This document shows positions 16,315-19,468 of a stretch of 19,468 bases of DNA, piece after piece. Below the pieces are notes generated by a model. That model searched no databases and was not told the origin of the DNA. It saw only the letters and a list, made by a program, of their open reading frames with translations. The position numbers and the translations under genes were made by a program. Numbering within the stretch: position 1 is the stretch's first letter; every line of letters starts with the position of its first letter. The stretch is from Desulfuromonadaceae bacterium (lineage in GTDB: Bacteria; Desulfobacterota; Desulfuromonadia; Desulfuromonadales; Geopsychrobacteraceae): NCBI GenBank assembly GCA_016744555.1, contig JADGED010000018.1:1-19468 (forward strand), read 5' to 3'.

Positions 16315-18305
16315 GATATTCTATAAAAGCTATAGCTTTCTTCCTGATTGTTGTTTTGCTGTTTGGTGGTTTGGTATGGAGTCGGTATCAGCAACTCTAC
16401 TCGCAGCACTTGAGTGCACGCGAGACCACTTTTCATAGCTCCTATAACAGTATAATCTCTTCTTTTCAGCTGGTTGCTAAAACGCTTGCCAATGAAGTTA
16501 TCTACCAAGATGACACCCTCAAGCTTGTTCATGCAATAGTCACCAGTGAGGGTGAGCAACGCAATTATATGCGGGGGCTGTTGTATCGCAAATTATATTC
16601 AACCTATACCCGAGCGAATCAGTACTCAGTTCGACAATTGCACTTCCATTTTCCCGATGGACGTTCAATGCTGCGATTTCACAAGCTGAACAAGGCAGAT
16701 GATGATTTAAGCATTTATCGTCCTTCAGTGCGTATTGCCAACGAGCAGCAACGTGAGGTAAATGGATATGAAAGTGGGAGAATTGTTCACGGCTTTCGTA
16801 ATGTTTACCCCCTGTACTATCAAGGTACTCCAATCGGTTCGGTCGAAATTAGTAATTCGTTTCAGCAGTTGCGCAAAATCCTAATGGAGACTTCTAGCGA
16901 TTCAAATTATCTGTTTGTTATGCTTAAAGCGGATCTGTGGCATAAGCTGGCGGCTGGGCAACAAGTGTTTTATCGTGGCTCTACGTTACATGATGATTAT
17001 GTAAGTGAAAATCCCCATACTTGTCGTCACGAGAATTTTGGTGAAATAGCTGAAGTGACAGATGATATGCATTCCATGCTGGCGTCCTTGCGTGATCATC
17101 AGGACTTAAAAGATGGTCTAGCTTCAGAAGGTGATTTTGCTTTGGTGATGAATTGGGAAAAGCAGATTTATTCTGTTCTTTTTCATTCAGTGAAAAACAT
17201 TGAAGGAAAACATGCGGCTTATATTTTAGATATTAAGCCCGAACCGGTCATTCAAGCCCTGCAGAATGACGCATTAGTGCAATTTTTTATTGCTGTTGTC
17301 TTTGCCCTGATTTTAGTCGTGTTTCGATTAAAATTGTTGTTGGTTCGAGAAGAGCAGAAAAAAACCTCCGCATTTTTGCAAACAATAACTAGTTATATGG
17401 GGGAGGGCCTTTATGCAACTGATCAGCATGGCAAGGTCACATTTGTGAACCCTGAAGCTAGTTCATTGCTCGATTATACTCAAAATGAAGTGGTCGGTAG
17501 GGATGCACATAATTTATTTCATGTCGACGATGAGCAGCATCAGGATGAAGGTTGCGTAATCTTAAATAGTATTATGAATAATAAAACTTATAAGCAGGAG
17601 CAAGTGTTTTTTAGAGATAAGGGTCAGCAAGTGTTTCCAGTTGAGTTAACTTGTACGCCGTTCAACAATCAAGGTGAGATCGCAGGAACGATCACTTTGT
17701 TTAGAGATATTAGTGGCCGGCGTAAGCGGGAATTGGAATTAGCAACGACACAAAGGAAACTTACTGAGGCAAATCTAAGTCTGTCGCAATTGGCAAGCTT
17801 AGATGGGCTGACCGGCCTGTCTAATAGGCGGACGTTTGATCAGATGTTGATCACTATGTGGAAGGGTGCGTATCGGAATAAGTCTAACCTTGCTATTCTG
17901 ATGATTGATATTGATTATTTTAAGGCATATAATGATACCTATGGTCATCAGCAGGGAGATGATTGCTTGCGTCATGTAACTAAAATTATACAAGAATCGT
18001 GTTTGCGCCCAAGCGATTTTACTGCCCGGTATGGTGGCGAAGAATTTGTTGTTTTGATGCCAGAGACATCACTTTATGATGCGAGCAGCGTTGCAAGGCG
18101 GATAGTGAACAATCTTCGTAATGAAAAAATTCCACATTCTGGTTCTAGTTTAGGGGAGATGGTTACTTTAAGTATTGGTGTTTGTAGCCAATGCCCTGAG
18201 GATCTGGGTGATGAGCAGAGCCTGATAACATGTGCTGATAGTCATCTATATCACGCAAAAAAAGCAGGTAGAAATCAAGTTTGTAGTTGTGATTTGGTTG
18301 GTTAA
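16311..18305 (+). CDS. Membrane diguanylate cyclase with Cache-like, PAS and GGDEF domains
   Basis: The protein has 664 residues and starts at GTG within a GTGA overlap with the upstream stop, implying translational coupling. Membrane helix 1 is at about 5-24. A large periplasmic region of about 300 residues follows and contains HFHFPDGRSMLRFHK, typical of double-Cache (dCACHE_3-like) sensors. Helix 2 is at about 322-344, a PAS domain at about 350-470 (GLYATDQHGKVTFVNPEASSLL), a short coiled coil, then a GGDEF domain (about 495-660). The active site is GGEEF (575-579). The inhibitory I-site RPSD (566-569) lies five residues earlier, as in feedback-controlled enzymes. It should make c-di-GMP from two GTP. 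The signal is unknown. Confidence 0.92.
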   Translation: MRYSIKAIAFFLIVVLLFGGLVWSRYQQLYSQHLSARETTFHSSYNSIISSFQLVAKTLANEVIYQDDTLKLVHAIVTSEGEQRNYMRGLLYRKLYSTYTRANQYSVRQLHFHFPDGRSMLRFHKLNKADDDLSIYRPSVRIANEQQREVNGYESGRIVHGFRNVYPLYYQGTPIGSVEISNSFQQLRKILMETSSDSNYLFVMLKADLWHKLAAGQQVFYRGSTLHDDYVSENPHTCRHENFGEIAEVTDDMHSMLASLRDHQDLKDGLASEGDFALVMNWEKQIYSVLFHSVKNIEGKHAAYILDIKPEPVIQALQNDALVQFFIAVVFALILVVFRLKLLLVREEQKKTSAFLQTITSYMGEGLYATDQHGKVTFVNPEASSLLDYTQNEVVGRDAHNLFHVDDEQHQDEGCVILNSIMNNKTYKQEQVFFRDKGQQVFPVELTCTPFNNQGEIAGTITLFRDISGRRKRELELATTQRKLTEANLSLSQLASLDGLTGLSNRRTFDQMLITMWKGAYRNKSNLAILMIDIDYFKAYNDTYGHQQGDDCLRHVTKIIQESCLRPSDFTARYGGEEFVVLMPETSLYDASSVARRIVNNLRNEKIPHSGSSLGEMVTLSIGVCSQCPEDLGDEQSLITCADSHLYHAKKAGRNQVCSCDLVG

Positions 18306-18347
18306 TGGTTTGCTGCGGTCAAGGTTGTATCGGGCAGGTGAAAACCA

Positions 18348-18376
18348 TTGCTTGAGTGTGGAAACGCTGCTACAAT
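18348..18376 (+). promoter_or_regulatory. Sigma-70-type promoter upstream of the tilS region
   Basis: TTGCTT at 18348-18353 and TACAAT at 18371-18376 are 17 nt apart, and the -10 is extended (TGCTACAAT). Transcription should start near 18383. An intrinsic terminator lies about 80 bases downstream, before tilS. Confidence 0.65.
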
Positions 18377-18462
18377 TTTCATATGTTATTGGAGTTAAGC
18401 GCAATATTTTGTATATTGTTGCTATTTGTGTTTCTAAGCTTATGTTTTGTTGTTGTAGGTTT

Positions 18463-18494
18463 AAGCCCTTCCCGTTTTAGGAAGGGCTTTTTTA
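18463..18494 (+). terminator. Intrinsic terminator upstream of tilS
   Basis: AAGCCCTTCC (18463-18472) pairs perfectly with GGAAGGGCTT (18480-18489), with a 7-nt loop and a run of Ts to 18493. It may end the cyclase transcript, a short RNA from the promoter at 18348, or act as an attenuator for tilS. Confidence 0.9.
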
Positions 18495-18540
18495 TTAATA
18501 TTTGGTTTATTCTGAGTTGCCTAGTTGGGGTGGTACGTTT

Positions 18541-19468
18541 ATGCAAAAAATTACTTTGGAGCAGGAGTTAGCCGATAATATTCCCCCTAGCGCCAAAAAA
18601 ATATTGGTTGCAGTTTCTGGTGGTATTGATTCGGTGGTATTGCTGTCTTTGTTGAGTCGTCAAGCAAAAGCGTTGCGGTTGTCTATAGAGGTTGCTCATT
18701 TAGATCATCAGTTGCGTGTAGAGAGTTCAAGTGATGCCGATTTTGTAGTTAATATGTGCGCAAGGCTGGGTATTCGTTGCCATTGTGAAAGTTGCGATGT
18801 CGCCCGGTTGGCAGAGCGAACCAAGTCAAGCTTAGAGATGGCTGGACGGCAGGCAAGGCAAGAATTTTTGCAAAGGGTTAGGTCTAAAGTGGGGGCCGAG
18901 TTTATTGCCCTAGCCCACCATCGAAATGACCAAGTAGAAACGTTTTTATTGCGTTTGTTACGAGGGAGCGGAGTGAGTGGTTTAGCCGCAATGTACAGTT
19001 GCAGTGCAGAGTGGTTGCGTCCATTGTTAAACTGTAGTCGCAAGCAAATTATGGCTTATGCAAATGAGCATGAATTAGATTGGGTGGAAGATTTTAGCAA
19101 TACTGATACTGCTTTTTTGCGTAATCGATTGCGAAACACAATTGTTCCGCAATTGCAGGATATAAATCCTCAATTGAATAAGCGTATTGTGGGTTTGATT
19201 GAGCAGGTTAAGGAGGAGGAAGGGTATTGGCAAGAGCAGGTTGCTATTGCCTTGCCGGCTATTTTAATATCAAGTGATGATGGTGTTCGTCTTGAACGAC
19301 AAGCACTATTGAAACTACATCCAGCACTAAGATTGCGCCTGTTCCGTGAAGTATTGCGGCAAGTACGCGGTGATTTGCAGCGAATAGGGTCGGTACATTT
19401 GCAGGCAGTTGAAGATTTATTACTGCAGAACCGTAGTCAGGCGCAGATTGATTTGCCCGATTGTTGGG
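18541..19468 (+). CDS. tilS: tRNA(Ile)-lysidine synthetase, N-terminal part
   Basis: The gene runs off the right edge; 309 codons are visible from ATG 18541, with GGGGTGG seven bases upstream. TilS modifies C34 of tRNA-Ile(CAT) to lysidine, switching it from reading AUG to AUA. The PP-loop ATP-binding motif is SGGIDS (residues 26-31). AHLDHQLR, LAHHRNDQVETFLLRLLRGSGVSGL and WVEDFSNTDTAFLRNRLRNTIVPQL are family hallmarks. The last part of the visible sequence enters the TilS substrate-binding region. No promoter was seen between the terminator and this gene, so it may depend on read-through or on a promoter I cannot recognise. Confidence 0.93.
   Translation, partial: MQKITLEQELADNIPPSAKKILVAVSGGIDSVVLLSLLSRQAKALRLSIEVAHLDHQLRVESSSDADFVVNMCARLGIRCHCESCDVARLAERTKSSLEMAGRQARQEFLQRVRSKVGAEFIALAHHRNDQVETFLLRLLRGSGVSGLAAMYSCSAEWLRPLLNCSRKQIMAYANEHELDWVEDFSNTDTAFLRNRLRNTIVPQLQDINPQLNKRIVGLIEQVKEEEGYWQEQVAIALPAILISSDDGVRLERQALLKLHPALRLRLFREVLRQVRGDLQRIGSVHLQAVEDLLLQNRSQAQIDLPDCW

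Overview
This window looks like a chromosomal, housekeeping stretch from a Gram-negative bacterium. LptD (outer-membrane LPS assembly), FtsB, AccD and a SPOR-domain protein are all present. The gene content and order (trp operon, accD, folC, lptD, ftsB-like, argS, SPOR protein, then tilS), the moderate GC content and the TrpD and tRNA-Met sequences suggest Desulfuromonadales/Geobacter-like bacteria (former deltaproteobacteria). That placement is from memory of such genomes, not from a search. Every gene found is on the + strand.

Layout. Bases 1-7612 hold a tryptophan operon: trpE (3' end), trpG, trpD, trpC, trpF, trpB, an embedded DEAD-box RNA helicase gene, and trpA. Together they convert chorismate to tryptophan. 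The operon is unusually loose. Its spacers carry a 176-bp coaxial inverted repeat (trpG-trpD), a small REP-like motif (trpD-trpC), a 636-bp hairpin-rich element with a 12-bp tandem repeat (trpC-trpF) and an imperfect inverted repeat (trpB-helicase). Bases 7710-14773 hold accD, folC, lptD, ftsB-like, argS and a SPOR-domain gene, closely packed and probably read as one or a few long transcripts. They cover fatty-acid and folate synthesis, envelope assembly, division and tRNA charging.

Bases 14798-15077 form a compact stable-RNA unit: a near-consensus promoter, initiator tRNA-fMet, elongator tRNA-Met (both anticodon CAT) and a perfect 17-bp intrinsic terminator. After an AT-rich gap come two overlapping genes: a PhnD-like periplasmic binding protein and a membrane-bound sensor with Cache-like, PAS and GGDEF domains (a diguanylate cyclase with an I-site). 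No ABC permease or ATPase gene accompanies them. They look like a ligand-sensing module that controls c-di-GMP, and are the most interesting accessory feature here. A strong promoter followed about 90 bp later by an intrinsic terminator then precedes tilS, which runs off the right edge.

I found no CRISPR array, prophage, transposase gene, toxin-antitoxin pair or clear defence system. The points worth a second look are the orphan binding protein/cyclase pair, the repeat-filled trp spacers, the helicase inside the trp operon and the promoter-terminator unit before tilS.
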